64,000 bases of DNA, taken from NCBI GenBank assembly GCA_965200925.1, contig OZ241738.1:3410001-3474000 (forward strand), read 5' to 3'. This stretch comes from WTGU01 sp965200925 (GTDB lineage: Bacteria; Pseudomonadota; Alphaproteobacteria; UBA828). Shown here one piece after another: positions 8,302 through 17,551 of this stretch. The notes under the pieces are model-generated. The model did not search any database and was not told where the DNA came from. It was given only the letters and a program-made list of their open reading frames with translations. A program made the position numbers and the translations under genes. Each line of letters starts with the position of its first letter. The first letter of the stretch is position 1.

Positions 8302-8973
8302 ATGGCCGAGCGCAACGCAGCGGCGCCCGGCGCCGCGCCGGCCGGCGGAAGCGCGGCGCCGCCGGCCGCATGGGATCAGCGGCTGGCGCGCCTCCTCGTC
8401 CGGCCGCTCGCCCGCACGCCGGTCACGCCGAACTATGTCACCACCTTCCGGCTCCTCCTGGGCCTCGCGGCCTGCGGGCTGTTCGCCACGGGCACGCGGC
8501 CGGAAATCCTTTACGCCGCCGGTCTCTTCATGGCCTCGAACTTCGTCGACCACATGGACGGAGAACTCGCGCGACTCTCGGGCAAGTCGAGCCGTTTCGG
8601 CCACCATTACGACAACGCCTGCGACGCCTTCATCCATGTCGCCCTGTTCGTGTCGATCGGTCTCGGCTTGCGCGAAAGCTGGATCGGCGGCTGGGCGCCG
8701 TTCCTCGGCCTCGTCGCCGGGGTGTCCGTCTCGGCGCTGTTCCTCATGTTCGGGCGGATCGAGCGGCGCGCCGGCGCCCGGCAGGCGCGGCAGCCGCAAT
8801 ACAAGGGCTTCCACCTGGAGGACGTGATGTATTTCATCGGCCCGATCACCTGGAGCGGTGGCCTGATCGTGCTGCTGCTCGCCGGAGTCGGGCTGACTCC
8901 GCTCTACGCCGCCTGGCTCGCCTGGCGCGAGCGCGTCCTGCTCTTCGGCGGGCGGCCGGAAGAATCGTCGTGA
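8302..8973 (+). CDS. CDP-alcohol phosphatidyltransferase
   Basis: Integral membrane enzyme transferring a phosphatidyl or phospho-alcohol group from a CDP-linked donor. The family signature DG-x2-AR-x8-G-x3-D-x3-D is complete (DGELAR ... FGHHYDNACD, roughly residues 77-99), and there are several hydrophobic segments. I use the ATG at 8302 because the upstream in-frame extension is made of the tandem repeats. The stop overlaps the GTG of hpnA (GTGA). Together with the divergent nucleotidyltransferase it may make an uncommon phospholipid; product unknown. Confidence 0.88.
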   Translation: MAERNAAAPGAAPAGGSAAPPAAWDQRLARLLVRPLARTPVTPNYVTTFRLLLGLAACGLFATGTRPEILYAAGLFMASNFVDHMDGELARLSGKSSRFGHHYDNACDAFIHVALFVSIGLGLRESWIGGWAPFLGLVAGVSVSALFLMFGRIERRAGARQARQPQYKGFHLEDVMYFIGPITWSGGLIVLLLAGVGLTPLYAAWLAWRERVLLFGGRPEESS

Positions 8974-9956
8974 CCGCTCTGGTCACCGGCGCCACCGGCT
9001 TCCTCGGCTCGTCGGTCGCGCGCGCGCTGCTCGATTCGGACCACGCGGTGCGCGCGCTGGTCCGGCCGGGCGCCGACACGCGCAACATCGACGGTCTGGA
9101 GATCGAGCGGGCGACCGGCGATCTGACCGACCGCCGCTCGCTCGAACGGGCGGTGCGGGGCTGCGACACCCTGTTCCACGTGGCCGCGGACTATCGCCTG
9201 TGGGTTCCCGACCCGCCGGCGCTCTACCGCACCAACGTGGACGGCAGCCGCGACCTGCTCCGCGCCGCCGCCGCGGCCGGGGCGTCACGGATCGTCTACA
9301 CCTCGAGCGTCGCCACCCTGGGCCTCAACGCCGACCGGTCCCCGGCCGACGAGGAGACGCCCGTCACCGAGGCGGCCATGATCGGCCACTACAAGCGATC
9401 GAAATATCTGGCCGAGGAGGCGGTGCGCGCGCTCGTCCGGGACGAGGGCGTGCCGGCGGTCATCGTCAACCCCTCCGCGCCGGTCGGGCCGCGCGACGTC
9501 AAGCCGACGCCCACCGGGCGGATCATCGTCGACTTCGCGACCGGCCGGATGCCGGCCTATGTCGATACCGGCCTCAATCTCGTCCACGTCGATGACTGCG
9601 CGGCGGGCCACTTGCGGGCGCTGGAGAAGGGCGTCATCGGCGAGCGCTACATTCTCGGTGGCGAGAACCTGACGCTGCGCGAGATTCTCGAATGCCTGGC
9701 GCGCCTCGCCGGGCGCCCGGCACCGCGCGTCCGGCTGCCCCATGGCGTGCTGGTGCCGGCGGCGCTGGCCGGCGAGGCCTGGGGGCGCCTCACGGGCCGG
9801 GAGCCGCGGCTGACGCGCGACAGCCTGCGCATGGCGCGCAAGACGATGTTCTTCTCGTCCGCGAAGGCCGCCCGCATCCTCGGCCATACGGCACGCCCCG
9901 TCGAACGGGCCCTGGCGGACGCGCTCGGCTGGTTCCGGGCCAACGGCTACGCCTGA
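8970..9956 (+). CDS. hpnA: Hopanoid-associated sugar epimerase (extended SDR)
   Basis: NAD(P)-dependent extended short-chain dehydrogenase, 328 residues. Rossmann motif GATGFLGS at the N-terminus, then YTSSVATLG, and catalytic YKRSKYLAEE with the NPSAPVGPRD strand, all as in HpnA-type epimerases. Start is the GTG overlapping the preceding stop. Its position just before dxs, shc and hpnG supports the hopanoid label over a generic epimerase; in other bacteria HpnA is linked to hopanoid sugar headgroups, but the exact reaction here is inferred. Confidence 0.88.
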   Translation: MTALVTGATGFLGSSVARALLDSDHAVRALVRPGADTRNIDGLEIERATGDLTDRRSLERAVRGCDTLFHVAADYRLWVPDPPALYRTNVDGSRDLLRAAAAAGASRIVYTSSVATLGLNADRSPADEETPVTEAAMIGHYKRSKYLAEEAVRALVRDEGVPAVIVNPSAPVGPRDVKPTPTGRIIVDFATGRMPAYVDTGLNLVHVDDCAAGHLRALEKGVIGERYILGGENLTLREILECLARLAGRPAPRVRLPHGVLVPAALAGEAWGRLTGREPRLTRDSLRMARKTMFFSSAKAARILGHTARPVERALADALGWFRANGYA

Positions 9957-10064
9957 AGGCCCGTTAGCCAGTTTGACGCGGTTGCCCGTTGTAGTACGCT
10001 TCGCGCCGGCCGGATTCGAGACGATCGAGCCGGGCCGCGCGGCGGGAGCCACCGAGGAAGGACG

Positions 10065-11975
10065 ATGCCGGAGACACCGAATCTGGACCGCGTGAGCAAC
10101 CCTGCGGATTTGCGCGGTCTCTCGATCAAGGCGCTCAAGAAGGTCGCGGAGGAGCTTCGCGCCGAAACGATCGACGCGGTCGCGGCGACGGGCGGCCATC
10201 TCGGCGCGGGCCTCGGCGTGGTCGAGTTGACGGTCGCCCTCCACCACGTGTTCCGCACGCCCCACGACCGCCTGATCTGGGACGTGGGCCACCAATCCTA
10301 TCCGCACAAGATCATCACCGGGCGGCGCGACCGCATCCGTACCATACGCCAGCCCGGCGGCCTCTACGGCTTCACCAAGCGGTCGGAGAGTGCCTACGAC
10401 CCCTTCGGCGCGGCGCACTCCTCCACTTCGATCTCGGCCGGCCTCGGCATGGCGGTGGCGAGCGGGATCAAGGGCGAATCGCGCAACATCGTCTGCGTCA
10501 TCGGCGACGGCGCCATGTCCGGCGGCATGGCCTACGAGGCCATGAACAACGCCGGCTCGATGGAGCCCCGACTCATCGTCATCCTGAACGACAACAAGAT
10601 GTCGATCGCCCCGGCCGTCGGTGCGCTGAACGCCTATCTCTCGCGGCTTCTGTCGAGCCATTCCTTCCGCAGCCTGCGGGAGCTCGGCAAGCAATGGGCG
10701 CGCAAGCTACCGAAGCCCATGGGCGAGGCGGCGAAGCGGGCGGAGGAATATTCCCGCGGCATGGTCACGGGCGGGACGCTCTTCGAGGAGCTCGGGTTCT
10801 TCTACATCGGGCCGATCGACGGCCACAATCTCGAACACCTGATCCCCGTTCTGCGCAACGTCCGCAACGACGAAACCCCGGGCCCGGTGCTGCTGCACGT
10901 GGTGACCAGCAAGGGCAAGGGCTACGAGCCGGCGGAGAGCGCGGCGGACCGCGGCCACGCGCTCGGCAAGTTCGACGTGCTCACCGGCACGCAGAGGAAG
11001 AGCACGCCCAAGGCGCCGAGCTATACGAGCGTCTTCGCCGAGAGCCTGATCAAGGAGGCGGACCGCGACCCGGCGATCGTGGCGCTCACCGCCGCGATGC
11101 CGTCCGGCACCGGCCTCGACAAGTTCGCCAAGGCCCATCCGGATCGCGTCTTCGACGTAGGCATCGCCGAGCAGCACGCCGTGACCTTCGCCGCCGGGCT
11201 CGCGACGGAGGGCCTGAAGCCCTTCGCCGCGATCTATTCGACCTTCCTGCAACGCGCCTACGACCAGGTGGTGCACGACGTGGCGATCCAGAAGCTTCCG
11301 ATCCGCTTCGCCATCGACCGCGCCGGCTTGGTAGGCGCCGACGGGCCAACCCACGCAGGCAGCTTCGATGTCACCTATCTGGGGACCCTGCCGGGCTTCG
11401 TGATCATGGCGGCGGCGGACGAGGCGGAGCTCGTCCACATGGTCCACACGGCGGCCATGATCGACGACCGCCCCAGCGCCTTCCGCTACCCGCGGGGGGA
11501 GGGCACCGGCGCGCCGCTCCCCGAGACGCCGGCCATGCTGGAGATCGGCAAGGGGCGCATCCTCCGCGAGGGGACGGCGATCGCCATCCTCTCCCTGGGT
11601 GCCCGGCTGCGGGAGGCACTGCGTGCCGCCGACGAGCTCCAGGCGCGCGGCCTTTCGACGACGGTCGCCGACGCGCGTTTCGCGAAGCCCCTCGACGAAG
11701 ATCTGATCCGCGCACTGGCGCGGGAGCACGAGGTGCTGATCACCGTCGAGGAAGGGTCCATCGGCGGTTTCGCCGCCCATGTGATGCAATTCCTGGCGCT
11801 GGCCGGTTTCCTCGACAGCGGCCTCAAAATCCGGCCGATGACCCTGCCGGATCGCTTTGTGGCCCACGGCACGCCGGACGGCATGTATGAGGACGCCGGG
11901 CTGACGGCCCGCCACATCGTCGACACGGCGCTCTCGGCCCTCGGCAGCAATTCCGCGGCGGCGCGACGTGCCTGA
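10065..11975 (+). CDS. dxs: 1-deoxy-D-xylulose-5-phosphate synthase
   Basis: Thiamine-diphosphate enzyme making DXP from pyruvate and glyceraldehyde-3-phosphate, the entry step of the MEP isoprenoid pathway. 636 residues; GHQSYPHKIITGRRD at about 75-89, the TPP motif GDGAMSGG (147-154) with the matching NDNKMSI about 25 residues later, and EQHAVTFAAGLA in the pyrimidine domain. The ATG has GAGGAAGG upstream. It overlaps the squalene-hopene cyclase start by eight bases, which places precursor supply in the hopanoid operon. Confidence 0.95.
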   Translation: MPETPNLDRVSNPADLRGLSIKALKKVAEELRAETIDAVAATGGHLGAGLGVVELTVALHHVFRTPHDRLIWDVGHQSYPHKIITGRRDRIRTIRQPGGLYGFTKRSESAYDPFGAAHSSTSISAGLGMAVASGIKGESRNIVCVIGDGAMSGGMAYEAMNNAGSMEPRLIVILNDNKMSIAPAVGALNAYLSRLLSSHSFRSLRELGKQWARKLPKPMGEAAKRAEEYSRGMVTGGTLFEELGFFYIGPIDGHNLEHLIPVLRNVRNDETPGPVLLHVVTSKGKGYEPAESAADRGHALGKFDVLTGTQRKSTPKAPSYTSVFAESLIKEADRDPAIVALTAAMPSGTGLDKFAKAHPDRVFDVGIAEQHAVTFAAGLATEGLKPFAAIYSTFLQRAYDQVVHDVAIQKLPIRFAIDRAGLVGADGPTHAGSFDVTYLGTLPGFVIMAAADEAELVHMVHTAAMIDDRPSAFRYPRGEGTGAPLPETPAMLEIGKGRILREGTAIAILSLGARLREALRAADELQARGLSTTVADARFAKPLDEDLIRALAREHEVLITVEEGSIGGFAAHVMQFLALAGFLDSGLKIRPMTLPDRFVAHGTPDGMYEDAGLTARHIVDTALSALGSNSAAARRA

Positions 11976-13965
11976 CGAAGCGGCGGCGCGTGTCGCGCCG
12001 CGCTGGGAAAGCCCGGCCCCCGCCGGCCGCGCACCGGAAGGGGCTGTCCGGGATCTTTCCGCCCGCGTCCGGCGGACGATCGGCGAAGCCGCCGCCGGCC
12101 TCCGCACCCTCCAGCGCGGCGACGGCCACTGGCTGTTCGAACTCGAGGCCGACGCGACGATACCCGCCGAATACGTCCTCCTCAACCATTTCCTGGACGA
12201 GACGGATCCGGAGACGGAAGCGCGGCTCGGCACCTATATCCGCGCCCGCCAGGCCGACCACGGCGGCTGGCCCCTGTTCCACGGCGGCGATTTCAACCTG
12301 AGCTGCACAGTCAAGGCGTATTACGCCCTGAAGCTGATCGGCGACGAGCCGGAGGCGCCGCACATGGCGCGTGCGCGCGCGGCCGTGCTGGCGGCGGGCG
12401 GCGCGGTGCGGTGCAACGTGTTCACGCGGATCACCCTGGCCCTCTTCAGCCAGGTGCCGTGGCGCGCCGTGCCGTCGATGCCGGTCGAGATCATGTTTCT
12501 GCCGCGCTGGTTCCCGTTCCATCTGGGCAAGATTTCATACTGGTCCCGCACCACGCTCGTACCGCTCATGATCCTGCTCGCGCTCCGGCCGCGGGCGCGC
12601 AACCCGCGGGGAGTCGGGGTCGCCGAATTGTTCGCGACTCCGCCCGACCGGGAGCGGCGCTATTTCCCGCGGCCGGCGGGCCTCCAGCGGCTCTTCTTCG
12701 GGATCGACCGCGTACTCCGGCTGTGGGACCGGGTGGCCCCGCGCGCCTTGCGACGCCGCGCGGTCGACAAGGCGCTCGACTGGTGCACCGACCGCCTCAA
12801 CGGCGAGGACGGCCTGGGCGCGATCTTCCCGCCCATGGCGAACGTCCTGATGGCGTTCGACACCCTGGGCTATCGCCGCGACCACCCGGCGCGAGCGACC
12901 GCCCGCCGCGCCATCGACCGCCTGCTCACCGAACCGGAAGGCGGAAGCCAGTACCTTCAGCCCTGCGTGTCGCCGATCTGGGATACCGGCCTCGCCGCGC
13001 TCTGTCTCCTGGAATGCGGCGGAGAGGCCGACCGCGACGCGGCCGAACGCGCCCTCCCCTGGCTCGCCCGGCGGCAGATCCGCGACGTGGAAGGCGACTG
13101 GGCGGCGCTCAGGCCCGGTGTGGCGCCGGGCGGCTGGGCCTTCCAGTACCGCAACGATTTCTATCCCGACGTGGACGACACCGCCGTCGTGGCCATGGCG
13201 CTCCACCGCGCGGATCCGGTGGGCCACGGCGCCACGATCGAGCGGGCCGCGGAGTGGGTCGTCGCCATGCAGGGCGCGGGCGGCGGCTGGAGCTCCTTCG
13301 ACATCGACAATGAGTATTACTACCTCAACCACATTCCCTTCGCCGACCACGGGGCCTTGCTCGATCCGCCGACCGCCGACGTGAGCGCCCGCTGCGTGAG
13401 CTTCCTCTGCCAGATCGGCTATCCGCGGCACCACGACGCGGTCGCCCGGGGCATCGCCTATCTGCTGGCCGAGCAGGAGGAGAACGGCTCCTGGTTCGGC
13501 CGCTGGGGGACCAACTACATCTATGGGACGTGGTCGGTGCTGTCGGCGTTGAATGCTGCGGGCGAAGACCCGGACTCGCCCGCCATCCGCAAGGCCGTCG
13601 CCTGGCTCGAGGCCCGGCAACAAGCCGATGGCGGCTGGGGCGAAACCGGCGACAGCTACTATCCCGAACGCATCGAACGGTCGTTCGAGTCGGCGTCGAC
13701 CCCGTCGCAGACGGCATGGGCCCTGCTGGCCCTGATGGCGGCGGGAGAGATCGAAAGCTTGGCGGTGCGCCGCGGCGTCACCTGGCTCTGCCGGGCGGAA
13801 CGGCGGGGCGGGCGCTGGCGGGAGGACGAATACACCGCCGTCGGGTTCCCGCGCGTGTTCTACCTCCGCTACCACGGCTACGGCGCCTACTTCCCCCTCT
13901 GGGCGCTCGCCCGCTACCGCAACCTGTCGCGCGGCAATGACCGACGGCCGCGCCACGGCATGTAG
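11968..13965 (+). CDS. shc: Squalene-hopene cyclase
   Basis: Cyclises squalene to hopene at the cytoplasmic membrane. 665 residues. The protonating motif DVDDTAVV is at about 401-408 and several QW repeats are visible (QADHGGW, QGAGGGW, EENGSW, QQADGGWGE). The GTG start overlaps the dxs stop by eight bases and the C-terminus overlaps hpnG by 29 bases. With hpnG, hpnH, dxs and ispH next to it the function is secure. hpnCDE (squalene synthesis) are not in the window. Confidence 0.97.
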   Translation: MPDEAAARVAPRWESPAPAGRAPEGAVRDLSARVRRTIGEAAAGLRTLQRGDGHWLFELEADATIPAEYVLLNHFLDETDPETEARLGTYIRARQADHGGWPLFHGGDFNLSCTVKAYYALKLIGDEPEAPHMARARAAVLAAGGAVRCNVFTRITLALFSQVPWRAVPSMPVEIMFLPRWFPFHLGKISYWSRTTLVPLMILLALRPRARNPRGVGVAELFATPPDRERRYFPRPAGLQRLFFGIDRVLRLWDRVAPRALRRRAVDKALDWCTDRLNGEDGLGAIFPPMANVLMAFDTLGYRRDHPARATARRAIDRLLTEPEGGSQYLQPCVSPIWDTGLAALCLLECGGEADRDAAERALPWLARRQIRDVEGDWAALRPGVAPGGWAFQYRNDFYPDVDDTAVVAMALHRADPVGHGATIERAAEWVVAMQGAGGGWSSFDIDNEYYYLNHIPFADHGALLDPPTADVSARCVSFLCQIGYPRHHDAVARGIAYLLAEQEENGSWFGRWGTNYIYGTWSVLSALNAAGEDPDSPAIRKAVAWLEARQQADGGWGETGDSYYPERIERSFESASTPSQTAWALLALMAAGEIESLAVRRGVTWLCRAERRGGRWREDEYTAVGFPRVFYLRYHGYGAYFPLWALARYRNLSRGNDRRPRHGM

Positions 13966-14773
13966 CGAGGCGCCCGCCCGCCCGGCCCGGCACCGCCCCG
14001 GTTGCCGGATCGGCATCGTCACGGGCCTGGCGGCGGAGGCGGCGACTCTCGGCCCCGGCCCGCTCCGCGTCGCTCTCTCCGCGGCGGATCCGGCGCGCGC
14101 ATCCCGGGCGGCCCGTTCGCTGGTCGCGGACGGCGCGCAGCTTCTCGTGAGTTACGGCTTGGCCGCCGGGCTGGATCCGCGGCTGGGCCCCGGGGCCATC
14201 CTGCTGCCGGAGGCGGTCTTCCCGCACGAGGGCGCCGTCGAGACGCCCGAACCCCTCGGGGTGCGCGACCGGCTGCAACGGCTCGTGGCGTTCGACCGGG
14301 GCGGCGACGCCAAGCGGCCGCCGCCGCCGCCGGAGGGTGCCCTCCTGCCGACGGATCGCGCCGCTCGCGATTCGCTGCGCCAAGCGCTCGGCGGGCGGGT
14401 GGAAGGCGGAGTCCTCGCCGGCGTCGAGGCGCCGGTGACGCGCCCCGAGCGGAAGCTCGTCCTGTTCGCGCAGACCCGCGCGCTCGGCGCGGACATGGAA
14501 AGCCACGCCGTCGCCCGCGCGGCGCGGGCGGCCGGAATTTCCTTCGTGGCGCTCCGCGTCGTCAGCGATCCGAGCAATCGCGCGGTGCCGCGCTGCGCGC
14601 TCGCGGGGATCGCCGAGGACGGGCGCGTCGCCGGCGGGGCGGTGGCGCGCGACCTGCTCCGGCGCCCGTGGGAATGTTTCGACCTGCTCACCCTCGCGCT
14701 GGACGCGGCGCAGGCGATGCGCCGGCTACGCCGCGTCGGCCGCCGGGCGGCGCCGGTTCTCGCCGGCCTTTGA
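13937..14773 (+). CDS. hpnG: Hopanoid-associated phosphorylase (adenosylhopane nucleosidase type)
   Basis: Nucleoside-phosphorylase fold protein, 278 residues, which in characterised hopanoid producers removes adenine from adenosylhopane. Visible fold markers are GIVTGLAAEA, SYGLAAGLDPRL, the purine-phosphorylase acidic motif LGADMESHAVARAA and FVALRVVSDPSN. It starts inside the shc gene (ATG 13937) and its last 48 bases overlap, tail to tail, the end of hpnH on the opposite strand. Confidence 0.9.
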   Translation: MTDGRATACSEAPARPARHRPGCRIGIVTGLAAEAATLGPGPLRVALSAADPARASRAARSLVADGAQLLVSYGLAAGLDPRLGPGAILLPEAVFPHEGAVETPEPLGVRDRLQRLVAFDRGGDAKRPPPPPEGALLPTDRAARDSLRQALGGRVEGGVLAGVEAPVTRPERKLVLFAQTRALGADMESHAVARAARAAGISFVALRVVSDPSNRAVPRCALAGIAEDGRVAGGAVARDLLRRPWECFDLLTLALDAAQAMRRLRRVGRRAAPVLAGL

Positions 14774-15895
14774 GGCCGCCTCGGCGCGGCGGATCTCGCG
14801 CATCTTCTCCTGCACGTGCCGGTCGAACGGGTATTGGGCCGGACGCGCGCCGCTCAGGTCGATCTCCGGCGCCATCGGGCCGCGGGTCCGGATGCCGCGC
14901 AGCTTGACGGCCAGCGCGGCCCACGGCTTGGCGAAAGCGTGCTCGACCGCCGTCGGCTCGTAGCCGCAATGGACCATGCAATCGGCGCATTTCTCGTAAC
15001 GGCCCGTGCCGTAGGAATCCCAGTCGGTCTCTTCCATCAGCGCGCGGAAACTCCCGGCATAGCCTTCCCCGATCAGGTAGCAGGGCTTCTGCCAGCCGAA
15101 GACGTTGCGAGTCGGGTTGCCCCAGGGCGTGCACCGATAGCGCCGGTTGCCCGCCAGGAAATCCAGATAGAGCCCCGACTGGCTGAACCGCCAGCCCTTG
15201 CCGGTGTCCAGGGCGAAGACGCGGCGGAACAGCGCCTTGGTCTTGCCGCGGTTCAGGAAGTGCTGCTGGTCCGGCGCGCGTTCGTAGGAATAGCCGGGCG
15301 AGATCGTAACGGCCTCGACGCCGAGTTCGCCGCAGACGAAATCGAAGAAGGCGGCGAGCCGCTCCGGCGGGTGGCCGTCGAACACGGTGGCGTTGACGTT
15401 GACCCGGAAGCCCCGGCCCTTCGCCGTCCGGATCGCCGAAACGGCGCGCGCGAACGTGCCCGGCTGGTCGACCGCGTGGTCGTGCTCCTCCTCCAGCCCG
15501 TCGAGATGGACCGAGAACGTCAGGTACTTGCTCGGCGTGAAGAGAGCGAGCTTCTTCTCCAGCAGCAGCGCGTTCGTGCACAGATAGACGAACTTCCGGC
15601 GCGCGACGATGCCGGCGACGATCTCCCCGATCTCGGGATGGATCAGCGGTTCGCCGCCGGGGATCGACACCATCGGGGCGCCGCATTCGTCGACCGCCCG
15701 GAGGCACTCCGCGGCGCTCAGCCGCTGGTTCAGAATCTCCGGCGGGTAGTCAATCTTGCCGCAGCCAGGGCAGGCGAGGTTGCAGCGGAACAGGGGTTCG
15801 AGCATGAGCACCAACGGGTAACGCTTCTCCCGCCGGAGCTTCCTGCCCAGGATGTAAGCACCGACTCGCAGCTGCTGGATCAACGGGACGGACAT
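14726..15895 (-). CDS. hpnH: Adenosyl-hopene transferase, radical SAM
   Basis: Radical SAM enzyme adding the adenosyl group to hopene, first step toward C35 hopanoids. The cluster motif is C38-x3-C42-x2-C45 (RCNLACPGC), followed by PGGEPLIHPEI and a C-terminal cysteine cluster in EKCADCMVHCGYEP. 389 residues. It is transcribed away from ispH's position on the same strand, 31 bases after it, and its 3' end overlaps hpnG by 48 bases on the other strand. Confidence 0.95.
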   Translation of the reverse strand: MSVPLIQQLRVGAYILGRKLRREKRYPLVLMLEPLFRCNLACPGCGKIDYPPEILNQRLSAAECLRAVDECGAPMVSIPGGEPLIHPEIGEIVAGIVARRKFVYLCTNALLLEKKLALFTPSKYLTFSVHLDGLEEEHDHAVDQPGTFARAVSAIRTAKGRGFRVNVNATVFDGHPPERLAAFFDFVCGELGVEAVTISPGYSYERAPDQQHFLNRGKTKALFRRVFALDTGKGWRFSQSGLYLDFLAGNRRYRCTPWGNPTRNVFGWQKPCYLIGEGYAGSFRALMEETDWDSYGTGRYEKCADCMVHCGYEPTAVEHAFAKPWAALAVKLRGIRTRGPMAPEIDLSGARPAQYPFDRHVQEKMREIRRAEAASKAGENRRRPAADAA

Positions 15896-15926
15896 CGCGC
15901 GGTTCCTCGCGTCGGCACGGCGCGCG

Positions 15927-16913
15927 TCAGGTGCCTGCCGCGTCCCGGCTGGCGTCGGGGGCCCGCTTCGGTGCCCAGTCGTGGCCGCTCGCCTCGACCA
16001 GCTCCGTCGGCAGCTTGAAGCGCACGCGCTCCTTGATGCCGTCCTGGATGTGGAGCTCCACCCGGTTGATTTCGCGGAGCCGCACGACCAGATCCTGCAC
16101 CAGCTCCTCGGGCGCGGAGGCGCCGGCCGTCACGCCCACCCGCCGCACGCCGGCGAACCACGCCGGATCGAGGTCGCGCGCGTCGTCGATCAGGTGGGTG
16201 GGGACCCCCATCTCCTCGCCGATCTCCCGCAGCCGGTTGGAGTTCGAGCTGTTGCGCGCGCCGACCACGAGGATCAGCTCGACCTCCTCGGCGAGCTTGC
16301 GCACCGAGGCTTGGCGGTTCTGCGTCGCGTAGCAGATGTCCTTCACGTCGGGGCCGGAAATGTTCGGGAAGCGCGACTTGAGCGCCTCGATCACCTCGCG
16401 GGTGTCGTCGACGCTGAGGGTGGTCTGGGTGACGTAAGCCACCTTCTCGGGGTTGGCCACCCGCAACTTGCCGACATCCCCCGGCGTGGCGACGATGTGG
16501 ACGCCGTTCTTCACGCGGCCGCTCGTGCCCTCGACCTCGGGATGCCCGTCGTGGCCGATGAGGATTACCTCCCGGCCCTCGCGCTCGTAGCGCCGCGCCT
16601 CGATGTGGACCTTGGCGACCAGCGGGCAGGTCGCGTCGATCACCGGCAGCGCGCGCCGGGCCGCCTTGTTCTCCACCTCCTCGGAGACGCCGTGGGCGCT
16701 GAAAATGGTGACCGCGCCGTCCGGGACCTCGTCGATCTCCTCGACGAAGACGGCGCCCTTCTTGCGCAGGTCGTCGACGACGCGCCTGTTGTGTACGATT
16801 TCGTGGCGGACGTAGACGGGCGGACCGAACACCTCGATGGCCCGCTCCACGATCTCGATCGCCCGCTCGACGCCCGCGCAGAAGCCCCGCGGTTCCGCCA
16901 GGATGACCTGCAT
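15927..16913 (-). CDS. ispH: 4-hydroxy-3-methylbut-2-enyl diphosphate reductase
   Basis: Iron-sulfur enzyme giving IPP and DMAPP in the MEP pathway. 328 residues with the conserved cysteines in EPRGFCAGVERA (C12), IDATCPLVAKVH and KDICYATQNRQ, plus HEIVHN, GHDGHPEVEGT and SNSNRLREI. I chose the ATG at 16913 (MQVILAEPRGF); the longer open frame upstream is arginine-rich noise. It precedes hpnH on the same strand, so isoprenoid supply brackets the hopanoid genes with dxs on one side and ispH on the other. Confidence 0.96.
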   Translation of the reverse strand: MQVILAEPRGFCAGVERAIEIVERAIEVFGPPVYVRHEIVHNRRVVDDLRKKGAVFVEEIDEVPDGAVTIFSAHGVSEEVENKAARRALPVIDATCPLVAKVHIEARRYEREGREVILIGHDGHPEVEGTSGRVKNGVHIVATPGDVGKLRVANPEKVAYVTQTTLSVDDTREVIEALKSRFPNISGPDVKDICYATQNRQASVRKLAEEVELILVVGARNSSNSNRLREIGEEMGVPTHLIDDARDLDPAWFAGVRRVGVTAGASAPEELVQDLVVRLREINRVELHIQDGIKERVRFKLPTELVEASGHDWAPKRAPDASRDAAGT

Positions 16914-16960
16914 GACCCCGCCTTGTCCCCTTCGCGCTTCCGCACCATTCTGAAAGCCGG

Positions 16961-17551
16961 ATGGCGCGCCCCGCATATCGATTCGACCACGGCACCCTAT
17001 CGCAGGCCTCTGGCGCCGGCAACCGCGCCCGGCGCGACGGTGGGAAGGCCGGCCTGTGCATCCTGAGGGTGGGCGACGCCGCGGCTGCCGCCCTCCGGGC
17101 GTTGCTCGCGGAATACGCGCGCGCCCTCGACGCGCCGTGCTGCCGGGAGCGGGTCGACGCGGGTCTCGCCGGGCTCGCGGACGGTGCGGGCGCGGCGCGG
17201 TTCCTGCTCGCCTTCTCCGGCGGCGCGCCGGCCGGGTGTCTCGGCGCGCGCCCCCTGGGCCGGGGCCGGATCGAGCTGGAGCGGCTGTTCGTGCGGCCTG
17301 CCCACCGGCGCCGCGGCGTCGCCCGCGCGCTGGTGGAGACGGCGCTGGCGGACGCCGCCGCCGGCGGCTTCGCGCAGGCGGTGCTCCACACCCTCGACCG
17401 CTGGACCGCCGCCTGCGCGCTCTATCGCGGCCTCGGTTTCGCGCCGGTCGCTCCCTATCGCGCGGTGCCGGCGCCCGGCGTCCTCTTCCTCGGCCTGCCG
17501 CTCGCCGGGCGGGAGCCGGTCGCGCCGTGTCGCACGTCGCCGTCTGCGTGA
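16961..17551 (+). CDS. GNAT family N-acetyltransferase
   Basis: Acetyl-CoA dependent acyltransferase of unknown substrate. The acetyl-CoA loop is seen in RLFVRPAHRRRGVARALVE, and the C-terminal strand-helix CALYRGLGFAPV is typical. The first 25 residues from the ATG at 16961 are poorly conserved in character, and a GTG near 17068 could be the true start. It diverges from ispH across 47 bases and its end overlaps cutA by 25 bases. Confidence 0.82.
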   Translation: MARPAYRFDHGTLSQASGAGNRARRDGGKAGLCILRVGDAAAAALRALLAEYARALDAPCCRERVDAGLAGLADGAGAARFLLAFSGGAPAGCLGARPLGRGRIELERLFVRPAHRRRGVARALVETALADAAAGGFAQAVLHTLDRWTAACALYRGLGFAPVAPYRAVPAPGVLFLGLPLAGREPVAPCRTSPSA

